The notes beneath the pieces were generated by a model. The model did no database searches and was not told the DNA's origin. It was given only the letters and a program-made list of their open reading frames with translations. The position numbers and the translations under genes were made by a program. 64,000 nucleotides of DNA from Pestalotiopsis fici W106-1 (taxonomy: Eukaryota; Ascomycota; Sordariomycetes; Amphisphaeriales; Sporocadaceae), in NCBI RefSeq assembly GCF_000516985.1, contig NW_006917093.1, forward strand, positions 1,984,001 through 2,048,000, read 5' to 3'. Of this stretch, positions 35,623-47,100 are shown one piece after another. Numbering within the stretch: the first letter of the stretch is position 1; each line of letters begins with the position of its first letter.

Positions 35623-38600
35623 TTATGAAGCAGTCTTTGTGGCCTTGGTTCTCAGCTTCATCATTAAGAAGACCAAAAAGTATGAGCTGATGCAAAACAG
35701 AGCAGTGATGCCAACCTATGCGTACATGTCAGCTCTGCGATTCTTGAAGTTCCATTCGTTCCAGACTACTTACGTCTCGCCAGCCATAGTATCTTTCGTT
35801 GATATTCAATGTCCTCAGGTAATCAGCTCCCGAGCTGTACGGGCAGTACTGGCACGATGCCGCTGAAGAGGGATCCACAACATAACCAGCTTCCGTGGAC
35901 AAGAAGTCGGCCATGTATGCGCCACAGGTCGTGTTTGAAGGCAATGGGATTGTGGTAAGTTCCGAGTCCTTGCATTGGACCACAACGTCCCAAACCACGG
36001 GTTCGAGCAGGCCGCCAATGAGGTAGTTGAAGGGATCGAGGTAGTACAACCAGTATCTCCAAAATGGCTGGATATAAGCGTATGGAACGACGACTCCGCA
36101 AAAATTGACCAAGGCTGCACCAATGATGATTGGGTTGGCAAGCGCGGCGAAAAAGTCGTTGGGACTGTAAGCAGCGATGGCCTGATCCGACTATTAGTTA
36201 CCTATTGAGCATGTCGTGTCGATGAAAGAGCACTTACCTGACCAATAGATGTGTATAGAAACTCGTAAACTAATTATAGTTAGTATCAGGTAAGTTGATT
36301 GATAGTTCAAGAATACTCACGTATCATCTGGAGATAGACCTGACCAGAAGCAGAGGCCTTGACGGGAAAGCCCACAGTAAAATACCAACACGCAAAGTAC
36401 AAGGTGCCACATACAATCAGCACCGGAATCTCTGATACCAACTGAGCAGTGATGAAAGCCAGCCAAGTGTACGTCTTTGCCTTTTTCTCACGTGTCTCAA
36501 AGAGATCCCGATTGGAAATGAATAATGGTTGCAGCTGGTTGATGCAGCCCGGAGCCACAAAGACGAAATTAAAAATGGCCATCAACCGCAATTGCAGATC
36601 AAATGAACCGTTGCCAATCATCCAAAAGGTGAAGCCGCCAAATAGTGCATTGGAGACATGGAGACCGATCTTGTTCCACACGTAGTCGGGGTTGCGCCAC
36701 AGAGCCACCAATTGACGTTGGGTGACCAATTGGATTTGATATGGGAGCGGTGCCGCAAAGTCTCTTTCATCTTCCTCTGCGTTGCCTGTTGATTCCTCGT
36801 TTGATTGCGATAGCTCTTGGTGGTTCATTTCATCCAGCTCCGCCAGAGCTTGCTTCTTCTCCTGCGACTCCAGCCACAGCTGCGGCCAGTCAATCTCGGT
36901 ACCGAATCTTCCCTGCACGACATCAACGACGTGCTCGGCCGGGTTTGCATCAGGAGGACACGGAATGCCTCTTCTTGTGAAGTAGTCTAGAACGATTGAA
37001 GAATCCTCGCCGATTGGCCCAAAGTACGTGGTTTTGCCTCCCTTGGCAAGCAAAAGGAGCACGTCAAATGCATTAAACAGAGCCGCCGACGGCTGGTGAA
37101 TGGTGGCGATGATTGTTTGGCCCGATGCCGCCAGCTTTTGCATAAATCTGCAAATATTGAAGGCAGATTGACCGTCGAGGCCCGAGGTTGGCTCGTCGAG
37201 GAATAGCAGAGACGGTTTGGCCACGAGTTCGGTGGCAATGGTCAACCTCTTGCGCTGCTCAATCGACAATCCGGAACCAGGTGCTGTCCCACAATGTTAG
37301 CTCACATTTGAATAAGGTCGCATATCGAATAAAACTTACTTCCAACCAAAGCGTGTTGTAGCGGTGTGAGTTCCAACAAGTCCATGATGCGCTCCACGTA
37401 CTCAATCTTTTCAATATCGGGTATCTCATGCTTTTGGCGCAGTCTTGCCGAGAAAATAAGAGCTTCTCTCACAGTGGCCGTTGCCTCGTGCACATCGTTC
37501 TGCTCACAGTATCCAGTGGTACGCTGGAAGCTGATGCCCTGTGGCTTTCCGTTAATCATAATGCTACCCTCGATGCGACCACTATCCTTGCGTTGCGCGA
37601 GAACGTCCATCAAGGTCGTCTTGCCGGCGCCAGAGCTGCCCATCAGAGCAACAAGCTGGCCCGGCTTGACAAAACCCGAAACATCTTGAAGAAGCTGCTT
37701 CTCACTGCCCATGTGGTGAACAAAGTAGTTGATGTTCTTGAAAGTAAAGACTGTCTTGTCAATGGAAACTTCGGGCATGGCCCCAGCCGATGCCGAGCTG
37801 GCCTGCTTCTCGCTGTCCTTGAGCATCTCCATCTCCTTGTTCCTGCTCCGACGGTCGAAGCGGATCTTGGAGCCTGCATCGGAGTGAGTGCGGACCTCGG
37901 CGCCAAGGGCAGCCAATGCCGCGAAGAAGATCCAGAATCCAATGATGATGCCAACGTTTCGCCAGATATGGCTGGGAAAGATGTTGTACTCGGAGCTGAG
38001 AAGAGTCGCCCCGTCTACTTCCGAAGAGCCAACCGGCGTGCCTGCGGTCGTGCAGCTGCGAAAGGTGGAATCTTGGTAGGCAGCACCGTAGGGAACATAC
38101 TGAGGCTCGACGCAGCCCATGGTGCGATCACCCATATCGCTCGCCACGACGGCTTCCATGGCATATGTTGCTGGGTTGATGTAGGAGATCCATCGAAACC
38201 AGACGTGCATCTGTGGGACCGGAATCAAATAGCCTTGCAGAACTGTCAGCTTCTTTTCAAGCTAGTCAAAGTCTCTTCGTTAAAATACGTACCAGCATAG
38301 ACCATCATTACCGTTGTGGACCAACCGCTGATCTGAGAAGCTATCCCAAAGTGAATGGACCATGCGCCTATCATTCTAAAGAAGGACATGAAAGTCAAAA
38401 TTGTCACCAAGTAGATGAACCACTGCGTGAAGAACTTGGCTGCGTCCTGCTGGAAATAAACCATAAAGTAAAAGATGATTTCAAACAGGGAAAGCGTAGT
38501 GACGGCGAGTGGGATATCGGTCAGCGCACAAGCAACCATGTGAGCCGCTGGCCTGGCAAAGCCGAGGCGCTTTTGGCGGGAAATGATGGGACGGCCCTTG

Positions 38601-40326
38601 AAGGATGCTACAGTCTCGGACATGGAATTGAGGCAGAAGAAAAGCAGCGGGAAGAAGAGTGCTCCAAAACGCATGAACACGGAGTCACTGTTATTGGACA
38701 GGTGGTAGAACAGACTTCCAGTTACCAGACTCATGATCAGCGCAGATCCAATCTTCAGGCAGTTGGACCATCTGTCGCCCCAAATGATTCGAAATTGCCT
38801 GTCTTCAGGTTAGTCTTCGTCTCAAAAATGTCACTGAGATCAATCGTGTTCTTACCTTATGGTACATTGGAGAACCTGTTTTCCAAAAGAAACTTGATAA
38901 GGACTGCCTTCGCGTGACAATAAAGGCAAAGAACGATTCTTCTCAACGTCGCGCGCCGTTTTCAGGTTCTCTATCTCCCGAGATAGGGTTTCAGTCTTCT
39001 TGGCGGCCATCTCTTGAACCATCCGAGCGTAGAGAGGGCTTTGTTTGTAAGCCTCTTCAAACTCGGCGGCAGAAGTTGGCACGCTGCTTTCGTAGCCTTG
39101 GGCAACTCTTCTCTCGGTATCAACAGCTATCGAGGTGAGAAAGTCGGCAATATTGGCGCCGGGGGCGCATATGAATCCCATATTCTCAAAGTACGACTTG
39201 GCTTCGGTGGTTGGACCGTAGTAAATTTCACGTCCCTCGGCGAGGACCAGGACTTTGTCAAACTGCTTGTAAATTCCATTGCCTGCTTGGTACAGAGTTG
39301 CGACTATGGTTCGTTGCTTCTCGTCGGCGCCTTTGCGCAGGACACGGGCGAAGTCAAGGGCGTTGCTTGCGTCGAGGCCGCGGGTCGAGTTATCCCAGCA
39401 TTGCAAGGGAGCCTGGTTTTCACTGATCAGATTCCAGGCTATCATAGTAATAGATGCAAGGCCATTTTGGTTGGACCTACCTGTGTCGCAAGAACCTCGG
39501 CAAGGGAAACTCGTTTTCGCTCACCACCAGAAACACCTCGGGTGAATTCATCACCGACAATGGTATCCTTGGTATGACCAATACCAAGAGCATCCAGTGT
39601 TGAGTCTGTCAGCTTGGTCTTGTATTCCTGAGGATGTTGGCCGTCGGGAGTGATTTTGGGCAGCTTCGTTCCAGCTACAAAGTGTATGGTTTCGGACACT
39701 TTCATTGTTGGGAAGTGCATATCAACTGCCCAAAATCCTGGTCAGTCCTGTACTGAGATCTGTGTGTATGGACAATCAAAGTTGACCCACCTTCAGTATT
39801 CATAACAATGTTTTGGCGGTACTTTTGGGCTTCCTTTGGGCCAATGTTGCCATATCTAACGTCGCCGTGCACTTTACTGAAGTCTTCCCGATGATTTGAA
39901 ATGACTTTCAACAGAGAAGTGCAACCTGAACCAGGTCGTCCCAGGACGAGTAACTAGGGAAACGTTAGTCAACAACAATAGAATCAGGATTGATACACAC
40001 CATCTCTCCCGGAGAGACTTGGCCAGTCACTCCTTGGAGAATTTTCTAGAACAACATTAGCATGTAATTGTGCATTGTCAGACTTGCTCCGGGGAACAAC
40101 ATACCCTCTTGGATTTGTGAGACGTGCCAAAGGAGAAGCAATCTCTCATGACAGAAAGGCATGTCGACCCAAAGTCTTCACCAAGACCATCAACCTCTAT
40201 CGCAACATCCTTGAACGTCACCGTTAATCTCTTTAGATTTTCGACGGTTCTTGCCGCGACACCACCCTGTTCCTTGGGCCAATCGTCGTTACTGTCGGTA
40301 CTATCGGAAGGCGACTGGAAAGACAT
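35623..40326 (-). CDS. PDR-type (ABCG) full-size ABC transporter, multidrug efflux
   Basis: An ATP-driven plasma-membrane exporter of drugs or metabolites, with topology (NBD-TMD)x2. Eleven exons on the minus strand: 40326..40105, 40045..40001, 39953..39791, 39725..39481, 39412..38856, 38798..38293, 38242..37340, 37283..36321, 36269..36238, 36181..35774, 35715..35623. They total 1,378 residues with frame kept throughout. NBD1 has the Lys-less Walker A of PDR proteins ([12 protein letters not shown]), signature [10 protein letters not shown] and [13 protein letters not shown]2 has canonical GSSGAGKTT and [13 protein letters not shown], with the degenerate signature LSIEQRKRL. The asymmetry of one degenerate and one intact site is normal for the subfamily. 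The last exon encodes the final membrane helix and the family ending [11 protein letters not shown]. Two exons are tiny (45 and 32 nt). It is transcribed away from the Zn2Cys6 gene 757 bp upstream, its likely regulator. The substrate cannot be told from sequence. Confidence 0.95.
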
Positions 40327-41083
40327 GGCGAGCCTCTCAAAACACGATTCCGGTGTTGTTTCCTAGGATAGCGTATCGTTTCAAGAACAAATACAAACAG
40401 GAAAAGGCTCTTATAAATATTAGTCTCATTCGGAGTAGTCACCATCCTGTCTGAATTAATGTCGAGCTACAATCAACATGTCTTCAGACTATAGTAACGA
40501 TCGACCCCCCACAGCAATTGGGGTCTATCTTGATTCTCAAGCTATGGAGACACTACAAAGAATATTTCCGACGGTTCTATGCTGTATGGAATCAATATTC
40601 TTGCCATGATAGGGCCGTCTCGGTTAGTTACTAGGTACTTGGGTACTACACTATAGCGAGGCGGAAGTACGGATGTAGGATGCACTGCACTTTCAGCACG
40701 AGCCCCACATATTAGTTGATAATCATCGGAAATACGAATATTGACTGTCGGTTTCCGAGATACGTGTCTGGCATTTTTGTGTTGTTGCCTTCAACGGAAA
40801 GGAGACTGGTCTCAATTACCCATAGATTGGGTAGGTAGGTACCTCAGTCCTCGCCCTTCGCGCTACATCACATGTCCTGAGAGAATTTGGCAGGGGGACA
40901 AGCGCCTGTAAGCGCCAAGAATGACCCCTCTAAATCCGTAGCGTCCAAGCCAACAGCGAAGAACACCGCTGTCAGAGCGGGTCTAGGCTCCAACCGAGAC
41001 TTCCGTGGTGGAAAACCTCTTACTCCGTTCATCCATACTCCGGAGTTTCCCTTCGCTCTCTGACCTTGAGCAGCACCAAAACA
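40327..41083. promoter_or_regulatory. Bidirectional promoter between ABC transporter and Zn2Cys6 regulator
   Basis: Contains ACTCCG/CGGAGT three times: CGGAGT at 40431-40436 (about 105 bp upstream of the transporter start), ACTCCG at 41022-41027, and the 10-bp palindrome ACTCCGGAGT at 41037-41046 (about 38 bp before the regulator start). CGG triplets are what Zn2Cys6 proteins bind. TATTTATAA on the minus strand near 40412-40420 could be the transporter TATA element. A GTAGGTAGGTACC motif is near 40832. Confidence 0.5.
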
Positions 41084-43310
41084 ATGAATACCCCCGTTGA
41101 GAGGATTTCCAAGGCCTGCGACCCGTGTCGCACACGGAAAATCAGGTGCAATGGACAGGAGCCATGTGGCCACTGTCAGAAGAAACCCTCCGCTTGCGTG
41201 TATAGGCTCCGCAACAGGATCAGGGCCAGAAAGTCTACCCAACCAAATGCACAGAATGCACAACCTCAGCAGCAGCAGCCTAGTCCTGCTACTTCGCTTC
41301 CGACTCCTATCGTGACGAATGAAGTAACAGAAGCAGCCGCAGCAAAAGATAACCAGCCTGAAAACAGCACCAAGGACGCGCCCCAAGGAAAGGTATACCA
41401 CGGAGTAATGGCAAGCCATTCTATTTCCGGCGAGTCTGTAGGCCCTGCAGGAAATTCGCAACTGTTCTACGGCCCATCGTCCAACTTTGCTTTTCTTCAA
41501 CAGATACACCGCAGCCTCTTATTTTCTCATGGAAATGGCCGGCCTGGTGATCGCGCTGTCCAGGAGGGAGGGCCTGGGTTAGACATGTTTATGCAAAGGT
41601 CAATCTTCTTTGGCATTCCGTCCCAAGTGGACATGCTGCTACTATACCAGTCGTTTTCTACTCCACTGGTAGATATACTGCCTCCCAGTGAGGCTCAGAT
41701 CTACCTCGACCACTTCAAAGCGGCTTCGTATCATCTATTGCCCTTCTACACTGAGTCGGAGCTGGATCAACTCCTCCACCGCCTTTACGAGGATGATCCA
41801 GAGACGTCCGGTGCTCTTCAAACGAAAGGACTCATCTTGGCCATGATTGCAAATGGAGTTCTTCAAACCAGCAACACAGCCCTTGCTGAGACCTTGTTTG
41901 CGCGAGCAAAATTTCAAATGACATTATTCGAAGACACTGTCACGTTGACTATGATTCAATATTCACTCGTTGCGGCCGACTACCAGCTTCACATGGGCCG
42001 GCCAAACTCGGCTTACCTACATCTTGGCAATGCAAGCCGACAGGCTTTTGCAATGGGTCTTCACAAGGAACCACCGCAATCGAGCGTCCGACAGGATAGT
42101 CTTGAAATGCAGCGTACCACCATGTGGTGCCTTTATTTCCATGAGAGGTGGGTGTAGCACCCGTCGCCGTCGTGGCACATATATGCGGTGATTGTACTAA
42201 CTTAATGAGAAGCTGGCATGCCTTATCTCTTGGGAGACAGGGCGCGATTAGGCACTCTGACATCAGCCGGCCATTCCCAGAGGGTCAGAGTTTAGTAGTG
42301 GGCTTGAGTAGACTTGCTCACATTGCCGAGCAAAGTGCTGAAGCAATCTACGGTCGACGCTATGATTCATTGCGCCAGTTGTACTATGCTGCCGAATCGA
42401 TTCATTGTCAGCTCAAGCAAGTTGCCGAGCTGATAGGAATTGGCTCGGCTCCTCAGCAGAGTCTCAGCGACCATGTGGCCTTGCAACAACTGCACAACAG
42501 TATGTCTTTGCCAAGATCAATCTGAGACCTGAAAATTAACACTATTAGTCTACTATCACACCATCATTCTGACTTTCAGACCCTTCATAATTGCGGGTGC
42601 AGCGTCTACGCACCCTGAAGGAGGTTCGCAACCGCTCGGCGAGCAAATGTGGCTCCGTCAAGCCTGTCGCTCTGCGGTCGATGCAGCACAAGATTTGATC
42701 ATGTACAGCTGCGCCAAAATTCGGACAGTCCCCAGATGCAGGGTAAGGGATACTCCTTTTTATCAAAACACAGAAATGCTTTCCCATGGGCTGACAAAAG
42801 ATGTTTTCCCAGGCCTTGCGATTCAACGCCTACTTTTTAGAATCGAGCTGTGGTGTGCTCCTCTACGACATGCTTTGGCATCCATCCAAGCACGAATGCC
42901 ACCTCGAATATATTCAGATGACTCTAGCATGTTTAGAAAGCATGGTAGATGAGCAGCCGGTTGTCACTGCCCGTGAATCGTTGCAACAAATCTTGCGGGC
43001 GGTTGAGGGTACCATCTCAAAGCAGTCGAGCAACATGTCAACGCCAGCTGATATCACTTCCAACTTCTTACAATTTCCCAACGTCCAGTTCCCTCCCTCT
43101 GGTTCTGCAGAGTCATCAGTCGCAGAGCAGCTGATCCATTTCAGCGATGCATTGGGTATCGGGAATCGCGATCTTCAGCCAGCTATGATGAGCGCGACGA
43201 GTGGAGAGTCTGTCCAGAACACCACCAACCCGGAGCTCAATGTTTTCACGACTGACTTGCACAGCTTCTTTCCCTGCGATATAGAGACCCCATCAACTTC
43301 ACTAGAGTGA
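41084..43310 (+). CDS. Zn2Cys6 transcription factor with fungal-specific middle domain
   Basis: A nuclear DNA-binding regulator. Four exons, 41084..42147, 42213..42499, 42549..42742 and 42813..43310, give 680 residues. The binuclear cluster is at residues 12-38 with spacing C-x2-C-x6-C-x5-C-x2-C-x6-C, followed by a basic stretch (RLRNRIRARK). Then come a Gln/Pro/Ala-rich linker and the fungal transcription-factor domain. Landmarks of that domain are DILPPSEAQIYLDHFKAASYHLLPFY, HLGNASRQAFAMGLHKE, CLYFHESWHALSLGRQGAI and TIILTFRPFIIAG. The C-terminus is Ser/Asp-rich and may carry the activation region. The start is the first in-frame ATG. Divergent pairing with the PDR transporter, with CGG-type elements between them, suggests it controls that transporter and perhaps itself. 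That link is inference. Confidence 0.9.
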
Positions 43311-44119
43311 AGACTCAGATATGCCAGATGTTTATCACCTTGTCAACTTTGTCTTTGTTTTTTTTCCCCCGGTCCTAAGGCAGTGTGTAATTCAGGGCAA
43401 ATGGATCGGAGTTACGGAATCAAGAGGGAGTTGGTAGGGAGCGGGCCGCGCACTAAACTCGGTAGGCTCCAATGCACTTATCCGTTGTGCCGCGGACCTG
43501 GGGACGCCGCTTCATTTGTTGGACTTTTGCGTGCCAAAATCAACGAGTCCGCATACGATTTATGTTGTGATGTTTTACTTCTTTTAATGTACCTATCACA
43601 AATACCCATGGAGTAGTAGAACAGAAATTAGTACAGATGGCTTTCTTTGTATGGCTTTGCTGGCCCAATTGCATCCCTCCGTATGTAGGTTAGAGCATTG
43701 CTCACTGGAAATCTACCACCTGTCCGAGCTAATGTAGCTACAGCCATGTCTCAGCAGTACCTACCTATGTGTTCATCTCGTACATGGCAATGCGGCATAT
43801 CCTATTCTGACCTGTAATTTGCTAGATATTATGGCCCGCCCCCAAATCCAAACCTTGCACTCGTACATGAGCGCCCGTCATGGCTGCTCAGGCAAAGCGC
43901 TCAACCGCGCAGCCTCACAGTAGGTACTAACCTAGGTACCTACATAGGCAGCCACCTACTTCACTTCGCTTTTTCCAACAGGTAATGATTTTCAAGCTTC
44001 ATCATTCAAGCTGCCGCATCAGGTAGACTTGGTTTTCACCGCAAGCATCGTGATGAAGAATAGCTGCGCATCGACCGGATATAGCCTCCCAGCACAGCTC
44101 AGATTTGCCCACTCACTCA
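43311..44119. other. Intergenic, no gene recognised
   Basis: Carries a TAGGTACCTA palindrome at 43933-43942 inside a denser patch of the same motif (43921-43950). No coding signal. Confidence 0.5.
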
Positions 44120-47100
44120 ATGGAAAGGCTGTCAGACCGGCCAGAGTCGCTCCACATCCAACCGGGTGCTGACAATGTCAGCGCAGAGGGGTTCAATGAT
44201 TACCAGGAGGCCATTCACGCCCAACTCAGCAGTCTAGCCACGCGCGCCGACAAAACATACCGGGAGTGGCGGTTATACCTTAGAAAACAACCAATAGGCG
44301 CTGCTGAAAAGTTCAACTCGCTCTCTACACTTCTCAAGCAGATTTGCCTCGACCTACATCAACTTTGTTTACAATGCTCCGAGCTCGATGATGATGTGTA
44401 CTCCAAAAATGCCACTGATGAGCCATCATCAGTCACACAACTGCAGATGCAGAGGCTGCAAATTTGTTCCCAGACTATGTTCAGCATTCAAGCGACGTTG
44501 CAGTCAGGCGATGGCGACTCACCCTATGCCACTGGGTTGGAACAAGTCGTTTCCGAGTTGGTCGACCATGGGACTTGGATTGCAGCAGCTCGACAGGCTG
44601 GTAGCTATAGCGACCTAATCAACTATCTATGCACGGATCTCGTTCAGAGCCCCCCAATTGGTGCTTGGAAAGGCGGAAGACTCCCAGTTTATCTGCCCCT
44701 GCGCATCGATGCTCGTTTGATGAAGAGCGATTTGCTGAAGTCCTTTCGGCTTACCCGCCAACGAGCCCTGCTCCAAGATGCGATCCAGTACTCTGAGATA
44801 TTCAAATGTGACGCCTTTCTGCAGAATGATATCTTTTGCCGCTGGAAATCAACGGCTGGGTCTGTGCTGCTGGTTTCTGGATCGTCTAGAACAGAACTCG
44901 CCACTCTGGCTGCGTCAACAGTCCACCATATCAGTCATGGCGCCAGTCCGACCTCTGCTATCTGTTTCTTCTTTTGTGATTCTCACTTTGGACCTTTGGA
45001 GGTGGCGCTGAAGCTCGTCAAAGCGACAATTGGGCAGTTGGCGCAACAGTCTTTGCTTGCATGCGAAATGTTATACCGGATCAAGCAAGAACCTCTTCGA
45101 AATACATTTGAAGGGCTGTGTTGCACAATGGCATCAATGATGCAATGCTTCGACCAAGTCACTTTTGTGATAGAAGGGCTAGGAGCTTATCAATCTTCTG
45201 TTTCGGCGGATTCCAAGATGATCCTTTCAACATTATATAGTGGATTCCAAGGATCAGCAGCAACAAAATTGCCCGATGTGAAACTTTTCTTCCTCTGCAA
45301 GACAAATAATGGTCAACACAATCGTATCGAGGAGGTCAGTACTACAATTAACACGATTGCCAAACGTATCTATACCGAGACTGCGGGTTGCTCTGATTCT
45401 AAAATCCGTTTGCCGGCCACGATTCTTCATCTTTCAAGAGATCAATTGCCAATACTTTCGTCTTCATTAGAAAATGAGACGGTAAACCTTGCAGCTGCTT
45501 GTCGTTTCCTCTCTCTCGATATCGAATCAAGAAGCCTTGAGCGGTAAGTGAATTCCAAAAATGACTCATTCAACAGGGGCTGAATTTGCATTTAGCTTCG
45601 CCGTAGCTTCAGAAGCAATTGATGGAGTTCTATCACGAATCCTCATGCTCGACGGTTCAACATTTCCACAAAGTACACGAGCACTCCAGTACATCGGTGG
45701 CTTGCTCCAACTTGACCTCCTACATCCAACACTGGCCGAATATGTCATGGGGTTGCACAATAAGGACACATTGACGCTGGAGACTTTCCCTACAGGCGTG
45801 TCGACTGCTTCCATGGCCATATTCTGTATTCGATACATCTGCTTGCCTCAATTCTCCACCGCTTTCAACAAAGTGTATCGCGCGGAAAGACATCGCGTTG
45901 CTATTCGAGACCAAAAACGACCATTCTTCCGATATGCTGCTACGACTTGGATGCACCTGGCGAGGGATCATTGGCAGGAACAAGGCCTCATGGACTGTGT
46001 CATGCAGCTTTTTGACCGAGAGAGTGCTGCCAATTTTGGCCAATGGGTAACAGAATGTGCGCGAACGTGGTTCCCACATGAAATAGGCTTCAAGTCTCTG
46101 TCCCCGCAACCGTTGCAGGAGCTCCTCTCTATCATAAATGGGCCGCAAGATCTAAGACTGCATGTCGCCTCTCTCATGGGATTGAGTCACATTTGCAAGA
46201 GGTTGCTCGAGGATGGAGCGAATGTCAACGAACCATCTGCATTTGGCACAGTCTTACATTGCTCGCTCCTTGGCTCTGCCGCCCTTGTTGGACGATGGAT
46301 TCATGTCATCCATGAGTATCACCGCCTCGGCGCAACGGATGGCCATGAATGCAGAGGTGAAACCATCAAGATTGTCTTGGATCGAAATTGCAATCGTGGT
46401 CAAGAATCCTTCTCAAAAGGCGACATGATCCGTCCGTCAACCTTGGCTCTACTGACCTGTACGAGTTTATTGGATTCCCATATGTTCTTTGACATTGTGG
46501 GCGACTCTTCATTGTTTCACCCTCAGTTTTCAATATCGTTTGGGGTATTTCTGCAGGTCATGGCAACAGCCAACCCCTCGGAATATGACGCTAAAGCCTA
46601 TCTCAATGCCATTTTCGACGAACTGGCCCAGCGAGCACTACCGCATATTGACCATGACGTCAGTGCAATTGAGATATTCAACTTGCTATGGAAGTATACT
46701 CTGGAGATGGGGTTGGAATGGTTTGACATGATTAAAGTGAGATATCTTCGAGATATTCCCGACGATATGTTCAATGTTTTGGTTTTGAATACAGGACTCA
46801 AGAGTGTCAATGTCATGCGACTTGTATCCAAAGACCCGCGTTTCGACCCCGATGTTGTCTTTAGCGAGACCCATCTGTTACTCTGCGCCTTGGAAGCAGG
46901 TCTCGAAATGGTCAAGCTGCTTGTGGCGAGAGGTGTTGATTTGACTGCCGTGAGCCCAAGGAATATGACTATTGCGCAGGTCTGTGCACAAAAAGGAGCG
47001 AACGATATCTTGAGGTGGCTTCTCGAAATTGGTGTTGACACGGGCGTCGCCGAGGGGATCGATTCATCGGGGCAAACGAAGTGTAATGTAAGTCTGATCC

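Noticed and set aside
40868..41509. 213-codon minus-strand frame over the regulator 5' end
   Set aside because: Overlaps the Zn2Cys6-coding exon, which has an exact cysteine cluster. The antisense product has no domain.
45544..45576. Shorter intron (acceptor at 45575-45576) in the ankyrin gene
   Set aside because: It would put a TGA in frame two codons later. The acceptor at 45594-45595 keeps the frame.
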